Of a stretch of 49,835 nucleotides of DNA, positions 42,230 through 49,835 are shown in pieces (position 1 is the stretch's first letter; every line of letters starts with the position of its first letter). A program made the position numbers and the translations under genes. Below the pieces are notes generated by a model that did no database searches, was not told the DNA's origin, and worked only from the letters and a program-made list of their open reading frames with translations. The DNA comes from CAYLJO01 sp964383905 (GTDB lineage: Bacteria; Acidobacteriota; Blastocatellia; Pyrinomonadales; Pyrinomonadaceae), in assembly GCA_964383905.1 (NCBI GenBank), contig CAYLJO010000014.1, forward strand, positions 1-49,835, written 5' to 3'.

Positions 42230-44185
42230 TTAAAAACTAAAGATCGCCTGAAACTCCGAGTGAACGTCGTGTGATGTGCGGCTGGGAATCCCACGGAACA
42301 GGGGCAGACCGCCAAAAGCGTTGGTCGAATTGTTGGCCAACCGTGTGCGGTAGTAGCCCTGCTCGTAAGCGAACGTCACAAACGAGTTCAGCTTATATTG
42401 AATGTTCGCGAAGGTCCAATCGCTCCTGCCGCGGATGGGGGTAAAACGGCGGGCGTCGCGCGATAGCGGATTGTCGATACCCCAGTGAACATTGGCCGTC
42501 CATCCGGCATTGCGGCCCTTCGGGTCGGCCCCGAAGATGCGCGACAGCGGGAAGCCCAGCTCGATAAAACCACCCACCGAACGGACCGAGCGTTGGGGGG
42601 CGACTGTCGGCGTCCCGTTGAGCAACCCAAAGACGACCGTGGACGCCCCATCAATCGACGCGGCGGTTGCCGTCCCAGTCAACCCGAACGTGTCGTTGAA
42701 GTTGGAGATCAATCCGCCGGAATTATAGAAGCGCAGGTCCTCGCCGTTGTAATACTTGGCGGACACTGTCACGGCGCGTGTGGGCAACTGCGCTTCGAGG
42801 GTGTAAGCGAAGCGGTCGCTCCCGACCCGCACCCCGTTCGGGAAGGCCGCCTTGAAGGCCGCGGGCACAGCCGCCGCCGTCACAATCGCCACACGCCGGC
42901 CCTGTGTAAAGCTGGCGATCAACTGCGCCGGCACGACCCCCGGTGCTCGATCCAATTGGAACTGCGTGACGAACCGCCCCTCGACCTCCGGGCGGTGAGA
43001 ATCGACGCCCTGCCGCTCGGCGAAAGCCAACTGGTTGGCGACGTCCGACGGCAGGTCACCGAACGCCGGCAGGACGAGGGCGAATTCAGGCCCGAAACTC
43101 CAATTGCGTGCGCCACCCGCTTTGTAGTTAAAGCCGAAGCGGGCCTGCGGCGCGCGCGTATAGCAGGTCCCGTAGCCGACACCGAGGAGGGTGATTTCGA
43201 TTGAATTCGAGAGCGTCGAGGAGCAGAACGGTGTCCAATCCTGCCCGAAGAGGGCGAAGGCGGAGGTCTTATCCGAGAAGATATGATCAACGCGCCCCCA
43301 GGCCAGCCGCAGTCTCGGCTGCGGGTTACGAATCGAAGTGGCGTTGCCGCTGAAGACACGGGTGAAGTTGCCCTCGAAGTCCATTTCGAAGCGGCCCGTG
43401 ACGATCGTCTTCGGGGAGGGGTCGAGCCACTCAAAATTCGCGCCGATGCGGAAAAAGCGGGCCTTGACGTGGAACTCCGGCGAAGCATCCGGTCCGGTGT
43501 CGGCCGCGAGCAGCGGCAACGGCGCATCGCCACCCCCCGGCGATGAAGAATCATGAATGATACCCAGCCTAACGAAGCCGTATAACTTAACCCGCGCGCC
43601 CGAGCCGAGCTTGATATCGGGGATCAGCCCTTCGCGTTTAGTGATATCGAATTGCAGAGGGCGGCTCGGGGCGACCGCCGGGATGACGGCCGGCTGAACC
43701 GGTTTCGTGGCCGTTTCAGGCTTTTCCGGGCGGTTTGGAGTTTGCTGTGGGGCGGTGGATGCGACCTCTTCCGCCGCCGGAGTCGGCGCGGATGTTCGCA
43801 CGGCTTCATACTCGGTATCCGAGATAAGGCCCTTACTGCGCAGCAGGGCGGCCAACCGGTCGCGCTGCTCGGCGGCGGTGCCGCCCGTGCCGACCGCATT
43901 AGCTTCATCCGCGGTCAACACGCCTTTCTTTACCAGCACACGGATCAGCGGGTCGGCGATTGCGGGTTCGCCCGCCGTAGGCTTATCTGTCCTGGTGGTC
44001 GTGGCGCGGCCGCCACCCTTCTTACGCTCGTCCTCGGACACCACGTCGCCCATGAGCGCGACTGCCGGGGGAGGCGCACTTGCCGTCGCAGACGGCGAGG
44101 CGGTGCGAGACTCTTGTGCTCGCGTCAGGTAAGTCGGCATGAGCGACAACGCTAACGCGAGTAGTAGACGCAAAGAGAATTTCAT
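42230..44185 (-). CDS. Putative outer-membrane beta-barrel porin
   Basis: A 651-residue protein. The signal peptide covers residues 1-26 (MKFSLRLLLALALSL, cleavage near TRAQ). A periplasmic Pro/Ala-rich region follows, with two short helical repeats (LVKKGVLTADEAN and LRSKGLISDTEYEAV) often seen ahead of acidobacterial porins. From about residue 180 alternating strands suggest a 14-18-strand barrel (VKLYGFVRLGI, AYTLEAQLPTRAVTVSAKYY), and the protein ends in Phe (FQAIFSF), as outer-membrane barrels do. It resembles phosphate-selective or DcaP-like porins, though the assignment is weak. ATG 44183-44185 has AAAGGAAG upstream. Its position before the MFS permease suggests outer-membrane entry for the same acids. 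Confidence 0.75.
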   Translation of the reverse strand: MKFSLRLLLALALSLMPTYLTRAQESRTASPSATASAPPPAVALMGDVVSEDERKKGGGRATTTRTDKPTAGEPAIADPLIRVLVKKGVLTADEANAVGTGGTAAEQRDRLAALLRSKGLISDTEYEAVRTSAPTPAAEEVASTAPQQTPNRPEKPETATKPVQPAVIPAVAPSRPLQFDITKREGLIPDIKLGSGARVKLYGFVRLGIIHDSSSPGGGDAPLPLLAADTGPDASPEFHVKARFFRIGANFEWLDPSPKTIVTGRFEMDFEGNFTRVFSGNATSIRNPQPRLRLAWGRVDHIFSDKTSAFALFGQDWTPFCSSTLSNSIEITLLGVGYGTCYTRAPQARFGFNYKAGGARNWSFGPEFALVLPAFGDLPSDVANQLAFAERQGVDSHRPEVEGRFVTQFQLDRAPGVVPAQLIASFTQGRRVAIVTAAAVPAAFKAAFPNGVRVGSDRFAYTLEAQLPTRAVTVSAKYYNGEDLRFYNSGGLISNFNDTFGLTGTATAASIDGASTVVFGLLNGTPTVAPQRSVRSVGGFIELGFPLSRIFGADPKGRNAGWTANVHWGIDNPLSRDARRFTPIRGRSDWTFANIQYKLNSFVTFAYEQGYYRTRLANNSTNAFGGLPLFRGIPSRTSHDVHSEFQAIFSF

Positions 44186-44559
44186 ACGGGCAGCTTCCTT
44201 TCCTGAAGTGTTGAAGGGGGTACCTTCGTTGGAGATTGCTTTGAAAAGCTTAAAAGCACTGTACGAGCAGCCGCCTGGCGACTGCTCCCAGTACTTTGCC
44301 CGCCCGATCTGCGAATATATAGCAGTTTGCAGTTGCATTGATACTATCGAATTCAATAAACATCGAGGTGAAACTGCTATTTACAGTATCAATGCAAGCG
44401 CAATCCGCTATAAATGTTCCGCAATCATCGCACGGGCTGACAGCAGATACAAGAAATTTCAGGCCAAGTCGGCGGAAAAGTGTGTTGAAAGATCTTGTTT
44501 CGAGCGGTTAAATTTCACACCTGAAGAAAACGGATTAAGAGGATAGTCGCGCGGGCGCA
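44186..44559. other. Intergenic region upstream of the porin gene
   Basis: A 374-nt gap between the FdhF-like stop and the porin start. It contains the crossing inverted repeats at 44319-44397 and an AT-rich TATATATT on the minus strand near 44313-44320 that could be a -10 box, with only a poor -35 at normal spacing. An open frame on the plus strand here has no homology and is not called. Confidence 0.5.
44319..44397. repeat. Two crossing (pseudoknot-order) inverted repeat pairs
   Basis: ATAGCAGTTT (44319-44328) pairs perfectly with AAACTGCTAT (44371-44380), 10 bp. TTGCATTGATACT (44333-44345) pairs perfectly with AGTATCAATGCAA (44385-44397), 13 bp. The order is L1-L2-R1-R2, with 4 nt between L1 and L2 and 4 nt between R1 and R2, and both pairs are offset by exactly 52 nt. 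The two stems cross, so they form a pseudoknot or are alternative hairpins. The element lies 134-212 nt upstream of the porin ATG. Confidence 0.65.
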
Positions 44560-47124
44560 TTAAGCGCTCGCACGCGCTCTTCCATCCACATGATCGTAAT
44601 CAAACCGGGTCGCCGTTTCTGCCGACGGCTGGATGCTGATATAGATGGATTTAGAAGTCGGCGTGTTGCTCTTTTCGGCGACGCTCCCGATGGGCACGAG
44701 GACGTTTGCCTCGGGGAAGTAGGTGGCCGCGCAACGCCTTGGAATGTCGTATGGGACCACGATGAAATGGCGTGCGAGGCGCTCCTCACCTTCGAAGTGG
44801 CTGGTCAGGTCAACCACCTGTCCCCCGGACAGGCACTCTTCTTCGATGTCCTGCGGGTTGAGCATGATCACACGACGCTCATGATGGATACCGCGGTAGC
44901 GGTCTTGCAGCCCGTAAACGGTCGTGTTGAATTGATCATGGCTGCGTACCGTCATCATCACAAATTGTCCGGGCTCCAGCCGCAGACGGGGAATTTCATG
45001 GACGGTAAAATTCGCCTTGCCGGTCGCCGTTTTGTAGCGACCTTCGCGCGCCAGGTTAGGCAAGTAAAAGCCGCCGGGCTTGCGCACGCGCCGGCTGTAG
45101 TCCTCAAAACCGGGGATCACTTTCGCAATACGGTCGCGGATGCGGTCGTAATTCGCCACCAGTCCGCCCCAGTCCACGGTGCTGCGCTCTCCGAGGGTCG
45201 CCAGCGCGAGGCCGGCGACAATCGCCGGCTCACTGAGCAGATGCTCTGACGCAGGCCTGAGAGTTCCGCGCGAAGCCTGCACAACGCCCATCGAGTTTTC
45301 AGTGCTCACGAATTGCGGCCCCGTCGCCTGCACGTCCGCTTCCGTTCGCCCGAGGCACGGCAGAATTAAAGCCTGTCGGCCTGTGACGAGGTGGGCGCGG
45401 TTAAGCTTTGTCGAGACATGGACTGTCAGGCGACAATTGCGGAGCGCCTCAGCCGTGTATTCCGTATCCGGGGTTGCCGAGAGAAAGTTACCGCCCATCG
45501 CGAAGAAGACCTTCCCTTTGCCCGCATGCATCGCTTTGATTGCCTCCACCGTGTCGTAGCCGTGATGGCGTGGCGGCTCAAAGTCGAACTCCTCGGCAAG
45601 GGCGTTGAGAAATTCCTCGCGCGGCCGCTCCCAGATCCCTACCGTGCGGTCGCCCTGCACGTTGCTGTGGCCGCGCACCGGGCAAACGCCTGCGCCGGGC
45701 TTGCCTATCTGGCCGCGCATCAGAAGCATGTTGACGATCTCCTGGATAGTGGCAACGGCCAGTTTGTGCTGTGTGAGGCCCATCGCCCAGCAGCAGATCG
45801 TCCGTCGGGAGCGCATCATAATCTCCGCGGCGGCTCTAATCTGCCCGCGCGAGATGCCGCTCTGTGCTAAGATCTCATCCCAGTTTACCCTCTCCAGGGC
45901 GGCGGCGAATTCTCCGAAGTTGGCGGTCTCTGTTTCGATAAAGGCGTGGTCGAGGACCTCGCCGGGGCGGCGTTTCTCCTCTTCGAGCATCTCTTTCATG
46001 ATGCCTTTGAGGAGTGCGATATCGCCGCCGATCCGCACCTGAAGGAAGAGATCGGTCAACTCGGTGCCGACGCCGAACAGCATGTCCAGGAGATCCTGCG
46101 GATGCTTGAATCGAATCATGCCCGTCTCCGGCAGGGGGTTAACGGTCACAATCCGGCAGCCGTTTTTCTTTGCCTGCTGAAGAGCGGTCAACATGCGCGG
46201 GTGATTTGTGCCGGGGTTCTGACCGATGACGAAGATGGCCTCGGCAATCTCGAAATCGTGGAGTGTGACAGTGCCCTTTCCGATGCCGATGGCCTCGGTC
46301 AGCGCGGAGCCGCTCGACTCGTGGCACATGTTTGAGCAGTCTGGAAGGTTATTGGTGCCAAATTGTCTGACAAAAAGCTGGTAGAGAAATGCGGCTTCGT
46401 TGCTGGTGCGACCTGAAGTGTAGAAGATCGCCTCATCAGGCGACGCGAGGGCGTTCAGCTCACCTGCGATGAGCCGGAACGCGTTTTCCCAGCTGATCGG
46501 CTCGTAGTGGCTGGCCGCTTTCCGCAGCACCATCGGATGAGTCAACCGGCCCTGTTTACCGAGCCAGAAATCCGATTTGTACGAGAGATCCGCGACGCTC
46601 CATTGCTGGAAAAAATCGGGCGTGACGCGGCTGGTGGTGGCTTCTTCGGCGACGGCCTTAGCGCCGTTCTCACAAAATTCTGTGAAGGAGCGCTCACCGT
46701 CGGGGTCGGGCCACGCGCAGCTCGGACAATCAAAGCCATCCTTTTGATTCAGCACAAGCAGCGCTCGTGTGCCGCGCACCACTCCCATCTCCCCCCACGA
46801 GTGCTTCATGGTAGACAGAATAGCCGGGATACCTCCGGCCACTTTTGCGGGCGGTGTAATTGTAAGTCCGGTGAATCCTTCAGGAGTCCCCGCGCGGACA
46901 GGGCTTGCAGGCCCCTGATATCCGGTGACCTCGCCTCGGCCGCTCGAACCGGGGGAAGAATTATCGTCCGGTAAGCGTGCCGCCTCTTTCCGCAGCTCGC
47001 GCTCGGTTTTAATGTCGTGCTTTTCCGCTTGCCAGTGGCTAGGATGAAGCGTGTTGGCGCCATTCTCTGCCGCCTTCTGCGCCGTCTCTGGCTCTTCCTG
47101 AGGTTCTCTGGCTTTTTCTTGCAC
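44560..47124 (-). CDS. FdhF/YdeP-family molybdopterin oxidoreductase
   Basis: An 854-residue protein of the formate-dehydrogenase-H-like YdeP group. Blocks shared with E. coli YdeP are GFDCPSCAWPDP, FYTSGRTSNEAAFLYQLFVR, LPDCSNMCHE, NPGTNHPRMLT and VRIGGDMALLKGM-like (VRIGGDIALLKGIM). The C-terminal molydop_binding domain includes RSHDQFNTTVYGLQDRYRG. There is no Sec codon and no complete N-terminal four-Cys Fe-S set, as in YdeP. The start is a GTG (47122-47124), and about 65 extra charged, Pro-rich residues precede the region that aligns with YdeP (beginning GYQG), so the true start may be further in. Cytoplasmic, no Tat signal. The reaction is unknown; YdeP is linked to acid resistance. Confidence 0.88.
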   Translation of the reverse strand: MQEKAREPQEEPETAQKAAENGANTLHPSHWQAEKHDIKTERELRKEAARLPDDNSSPGSSGRGEVTGYQGPASPVRAGTPEGFTGLTITPPAKVAGGIPAILSTMKHSWGEMGVVRGTRALLVLNQKDGFDCPSCAWPDPDGERSFTEFCENGAKAVAEEATTSRVTPDFFQQWSVADLSYKSDFWLGKQGRLTHPMVLRKAASHYEPISWENAFRLIAGELNALASPDEAIFYTSGRTSNEAAFLYQLFVRQFGTNNLPDCSNMCHESSGSALTEAIGIGKGTVTLHDFEIAEAIFVIGQNPGTNHPRMLTALQQAKKNGCRIVTVNPLPETGMIRFKHPQDLLDMLFGVGTELTDLFLQVRIGGDIALLKGIMKEMLEEEKRRPGEVLDHAFIETETANFGEFAAALERVNWDEILAQSGISRGQIRAAAEIMMRSRRTICCWAMGLTQHKLAVATIQEIVNMLLMRGQIGKPGAGVCPVRGHSNVQGDRTVGIWERPREEFLNALAEEFDFEPPRHHGYDTVEAIKAMHAGKGKVFFAMGGNFLSATPDTEYTAEALRNCRLTVHVSTKLNRAHLVTGRQALILPCLGRTEADVQATGPQFVSTENSMGVVQASRGTLRPASEHLLSEPAIVAGLALATLGERSTVDWGGLVANYDRIRDRIAKVIPGFEDYSRRVRKPGGFYLPNLAREGRYKTATGKANFTVHEIPRLRLEPGQFVMMTVRSHDQFNTTVYGLQDRYRGIHHERRVIMLNPQDIEEECLSGGQVVDLTSHFEGEERLARHFIVVPYDIPRRCAATYFPEANVLVPIGSVAEKSNTPTSKSIYISIQPSAETATRFDYDHVDGRARASA

Positions 47125-47780
47125 CGCTAATATTCCAAAATGATGTTACTTACTTGTTAACGACTGGAAGCCGGGGCGCTTGGAGCTGAACGGCGACGGA
47201 TGCGCCGAGTCGTTGAAAGCTTAGTCCTCTAAATCGCCGGCCGAATAGGAACTAAACTGTCGTGAAAAGTCAGCGAAAAGATAGAACTGCTGCGCCCGTA
47301 AAGTAACTCTAAGCTGTGCGTAGGTCAATATAATTTGGAGGGGGGTGACGGATGTTTCCGCATCGTGGAAAACTGAGTCGAGGCACATCGGAGCGATAGC
47401 CTGTGGGTGAGGAATGAACCGCCGCAGGACCCGAGAGGACGCAGAGGAAAGACGGAGGAAACAAAGAAGAAGCAGCATGTTGAGTGCTGAGGTTTTCGAG
47501 AATCTTCAAAGAATATGGCGATAGTATTCGCTTAGCTGTGTTTCGATCGGCACCGACCTGACATAACCCTTCACTGCGGGCAGAGCAGCTTCCGGCATTA
47601 CCTTTACTCGGGCAACGACGCTTTCGGAATAGACTAACATAGGATTCAGGTATTAGGATACGCGCTAACAAGTGGGCCGTAGCTCTGTATAATCGTGTCG
47701 GCGGCGCTCGAGGGGCTACGCCTGCGCTGCGAATCAAGAAAAGTCAACAGCCTGGGCCCGGCAGAGAAAGGGATACGACG
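47125..47780. other. Long divergent intergenic region
   Basis: 656 nt between the divergent FdhF-like and gamma-glutamyltransferase genes. Minus-strand frames at 47221-47478 and 47309-47737 have no homology, no ribosome site and odd composition, so they are not called. The middle (47430-47490) is purine-rich on the plus strand. A likely promoter for the plus-strand gene is given separately; none was fixed for the minus-strand gene. Confidence 0.5.
47665..47693 (+). promoter_or_regulatory. Candidate promoter for the gamma-glutamyltransferase gene
   Basis: CTAACA (47665-47670; 4 of 6 to TTGACA), 17-nt spacer, perfect TATAAT (47688-47693). The ATG is about 80 nt downstream. Confidence 0.5.
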
Positions 47781-49697
47781 ATGAGTTTATTAAGAGGCCT
47801 TTCTAAAGTTGTTGGACTAATTGTTATTGCCGTAGCGTTGGTTTTGACTACGCTACCCGTCGCGCCCGCCGATACGTTTCGCCCGGTGGTGAGGGGCAAG
47901 CGCGGAGTTGTCGCGGGCGGGCATCCGCTCTCGGTCGAGGCGGGGCTGCGGATCTTGCAGCAGGGCGGCAATGCCGTTGATGCCGGGGTGGCGACAATCT
48001 TCGCCGCCTCGGTGATAGAGTTTTCGCACTTCTCATTCGGCGGCGAAGTGCCGATTCTCATCAAATTGAAGAACAAAGAGGTCACGGCGGTCGAGGGCAT
48101 GGGCACGGCGCCTTTGAAGGCCACACCCGACTTTTTCATCAATCGCGCCCAGGGCCGGCCCCGGACCGATGACGCGGCGGCGGCGCCTGATAATTCGCGG
48201 GCGCAGAGCGGGGAGGCGGCGAGCAAAGCGGACACGGCAACGATGCCTGACGCGAAACCGGGGCTGATCCCGTCCACCGGCCCGCTCGCGGCCACGGTCC
48301 CGGCCGTACTCGACGCCTGTGTGACGGCACTCGATCAATTTGGGACTAAAACCCTCGCGGAAGTGATGCAGCCGGCGATCGAGCTGGCCGACGGCTTTCC
48401 CATCGACGAGATGCGTGTGGAGTATATCAAGACGCGCTCACCCGTCTTCTCGCGATGGCCTGAGGCCCGGCGCATCTTTCTGCCCAACGGCCAGGTTCCT
48501 CAAGCCGGTGACATCTTTGTGCAGGCTGATCTGGCGCGTACGATGCGCGAGATCACGGCGGCCGAAAGGGGCGCGGCAAGGCGCGGACGCCACGCGGCTC
48601 TGATGGCCGCGCGCGACTATTTCTACCGCGGACCGACGGGGCGGCGGATCGGCGACTACATGCAGAAAAATGGCGGGCTGCTGGCCGCCGAAGACCTCGC
48701 GCGGTTTCATGCAAAAACGGACGTGCCGGTCAAGACAGAGTACCGGGGCTACGAAGTTTATAAGGCGGGTTTCTGGACGCAGGGGCCGGCCCTCGTCGAA
48801 ACACTGAACATGCTGGAAGGTTACGACCTGCGTGCGATGGGCCATAACTCGGCGGATTATGTTCACATCGTCATTGAAACGCTCAAGCTCGGCTTCGCCG
48901 ACCGCGATCGTTTCTACGGCGATCCGGACTTTGTGAAGATCCCGGCGCGCGAGCTGCTCTCTAAAGACTACGCGGCGCTGCGGCGCAGTCTGATCAATCA
49001 GAATCGCGCGTCACTCGACCAGGAGCCGGGCGACCCCACTCGCATGAGGCCGTTGCTGAACGCGAAACTCCAATCGTTATTGACCGAGTCGCGCGTGCCG
49101 CTGTTGGAGCGCGCGAATGATACGACCTGCGTGAACGTCATCGACAGGGAGGGCAATATGTTCAGCGCGACGCCGAGCGGCGCGTGGCTCCCGGCCGTCG
49201 TCGCCGGCGATACGGGCGTGCTGATGTCGCAGCGGCTGCAATCCGCGCTGACGGATAAGAACAGCCCTAATGTGGTGGCGCCCGGCAAGCGCCCGCGCAT
49301 CACACTGTCTCCGACGCTGGTGCTCAAAAACGGGGAGCACTGCATGGCGCTGAGCACGCCCGGCGGCGACAATCAGGACCAGGCGCTCCTGCAAGTTCTG
49401 CTCAACATCGTTGAGTTCGGCATGAATCCGCAGGAGGCGGTCGAGGCCCCGCGCTTTGACACGCTTCACCTGGTCAGCTCGTTTGACGATCACGGCTTTG
49501 TGCCCGGCTCGCTCAACGTGGAGTCGCGTGTGCCCGAAGCAGTCATCAAGCAACTGGCGGCGCGCGGGCATAAGGTGAAAGTCCAGCCGGCTTGGGGGAC
49601 GGGCTCCTCGCCGACGGTAATCATCTACGACCCGCGCACGGGCGTCTCGGCGGCCGGCGCAGACCCGCGGCGGGGTCGATATGCAGTAGGGTGGTGA
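47781..49697 (+). CDS. ggt: Gamma-glutamyltransferase-family protein (secreted)
   Basis: A 638-residue Ntn-hydrolase-fold protein. The signal peptide spans about residues 1-31 (hydrophobic, ending PVAPA). The start of the fold is clear (GVVAGGHPLSVEAGLRILQQ, GGNAVDAGVA). Autocleavage would occur before Thr448 in NDTTCVNVID, splitting large and small subunits; STPGGDNQDQ matches the oxyanion region. Two differences from E. coli Ggt stand out: the substrate Arg in the REMAP block is replaced (MGTAP), and TTH is TTC. A 45-residue Ala/Asp-rich insert lies near residues 124-170. It may be an acylase-like relative rather than a true glutathione transferase. ATG 47781 has AAAGGGAT upstream; a hairpin follows. 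Confidence 0.88.
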   Translation: MSLLRGLSKVVGLIVIAVALVLTTLPVAPADTFRPVVRGKRGVVAGGHPLSVEAGLRILQQGGNAVDAGVATIFAASVIEFSHFSFGGEVPILIKLKNKEVTAVEGMGTAPLKATPDFFINRAQGRPRTDDAAAAPDNSRAQSGEAASKADTATMPDAKPGLIPSTGPLAATVPAVLDACVTALDQFGTKTLAEVMQPAIELADGFPIDEMRVEYIKTRSPVFSRWPEARRIFLPNGQVPQAGDIFVQADLARTMREITAAERGAARRGRHAALMAARDYFYRGPTGRRIGDYMQKNGGLLAAEDLARFHAKTDVPVKTEYRGYEVYKAGFWTQGPALVETLNMLEGYDLRAMGHNSADYVHIVIETLKLGFADRDRFYGDPDFVKIPARELLSKDYAALRRSLINQNRASLDQEPGDPTRMRPLLNAKLQSLLTESRVPLLERANDTTCVNVIDREGNMFSATPSGAWLPAVVAGDTGVLMSQRLQSALTDKNSPNVVAPGKRPRITLSPTLVLKNGEHCMALSTPGGDNQDQALLQVLLNIVEFGMNPQEAVEAPRFDTLHLVSSFDDHGFVPGSLNVESRVPEAVIKQLAARGHKVKVQPAWGTGSSPTVIIYDPRTGVSAAGADPRRGRYAVGW

Positions 49698-49723
49698 ATA
49701 TCTTGCTCTGATGTCCGGTCATA

Positions 49724-49762
49724 CAGAAAGCGCACCGGTTTGTGGTGCCGGTGCGCTTTCTG
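49724..49762 (+). terminator. 15-bp perfect hairpin after ggt
   Basis: Arms 49724-49738 and 49748-49762 are perfectly complementary (CAGAAAGCGCACCGG, 15 bp) with a 9-nt loop, starting 27 nt after the ggt stop. The right arm carries CTTTC but no long T-run follows. Probable terminator. The remaining 73 nt to the window end show nothing else. Confidence 0.7.
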
Positions 49763-49835
49763 GCAAGCAGAATCTCCTTCGAAGCCATCCCTAAACCGGT
49801 TGACAACTGATTCTAGTTCGGTAGCTTACCAAGCC

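Noticed and set aside
44319..44397. Integron attC site
   Set aside because: The arms do not carry the attC R-box consensus, and the pairs cross instead of nesting; no integrase is nearby.
47221..47737. Minus-strand frames in the long divergent gap
   Set aside because: No homology, no ribosome site, and unusual residue composition; better read as regulatory or leader DNA.

Overview
The window is about 49.8 kb of GC-rich bacterial chromosome with no rRNA, tRNA, CRISPR array or intact transposon that I could find. The gene content points to a free-living, soil-type Acidobacteriota, possibly Blastocatellia/Pyrinomonadaceae. The pointers are a zinc-ribbon Ser/Thr kinase and DUF4384 proteins next to a secreted TPR-CHAT protease, a YtxJ-type bacilliredoxin, an EF-G paralogue, and a large suite of secondary-carbon genes. 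This placement rests on gene content only and is an inference.

Layout. 0.07-2.5 kb (minus strand): small genes (zinc-ribbon protein, HExxH protein, SemiSWEET-like membrane protein, single-domain response regulator, DUF971 protein, YtxJ). 2.7-10.9 kb (minus): alpha-glucan phosphorylase, then a Ser/Thr kinase with a C-terminal DUF4384 domain, a secreted stand-alone DUF4384 protein and a secreted TPR-CHAT (caspase-like) protein. 11.9-14.0 kb (plus): an EF-G-like GTPase whose catalytic His is Tyr. 14.4-17.7 kb (plus): a tight three-gene operon of radical SAM enzyme, DegT-type aminotransferase and DedA membrane protein. 17.7-18.5 kb (minus): a TSUP/TauE permease. 18.5-28.0 kb (minus): a glycolate/glyoxylate operon in transcription order iclR, malate synthase A, glycolate/lactate permease, tartronate-semialdehyde reductase, glcD, glcE, glcF, closed by a 17-bp perfect hairpin. 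28.2-32.9 kb (plus): a divergent livKHMGF-type ABC transporter. 32.9-47.1 kb (minus): a long co-directional run of FdhF/YdeP-type molybdoenzyme, outer-membrane porin, MHS-family MFS permease, a frameshifted acyl-CoA synthetase, acsA, a 4HBT thioesterase, an MDR dehydrogenase, a type II 2-haloacid dehalogenase and a small HTH protein. 47.8-49.7 kb (plus): a gamma-glutamyltransferase-family protein ending at a hairpin.

How the parts may work together. GlcDEF makes glyoxylate from glycolate. Malate synthase condenses it with acetyl-CoA, which AcsA can supply from acetate. No isocitrate lyase or glyoxylate carboligase is in the window, so malate synthase here looks dedicated to external or dehalogenation-derived glycolate rather than to a full glyoxylate shunt. 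The dehalogenase keeps the full L-2-haloacid dehalogenase catalytic set, which converts haloacetate to glycolate. With three transport systems and a porin nearby, the 18.5-44.2 kb stretch reads as an uptake and catabolism island for short (possibly halogenated) carboxylic acids. That reading is inference.

The most distinctive signals are: the kinase/DUF4384/CHAT cluster; the dehalogenase-glycolate linkage; a pair of divergent promoters with overlapping -35 boxes beside IclR-like palindromes at 28.03-28.12 kb; and unusual non-coding structures, namely crossing inverted repeats at 44.32-44.40 kb, a 9-bp-periodic hairpin at 41.92-41.99 kb and a 23-bp perfect hairpin at 14.15-14.20 kb.
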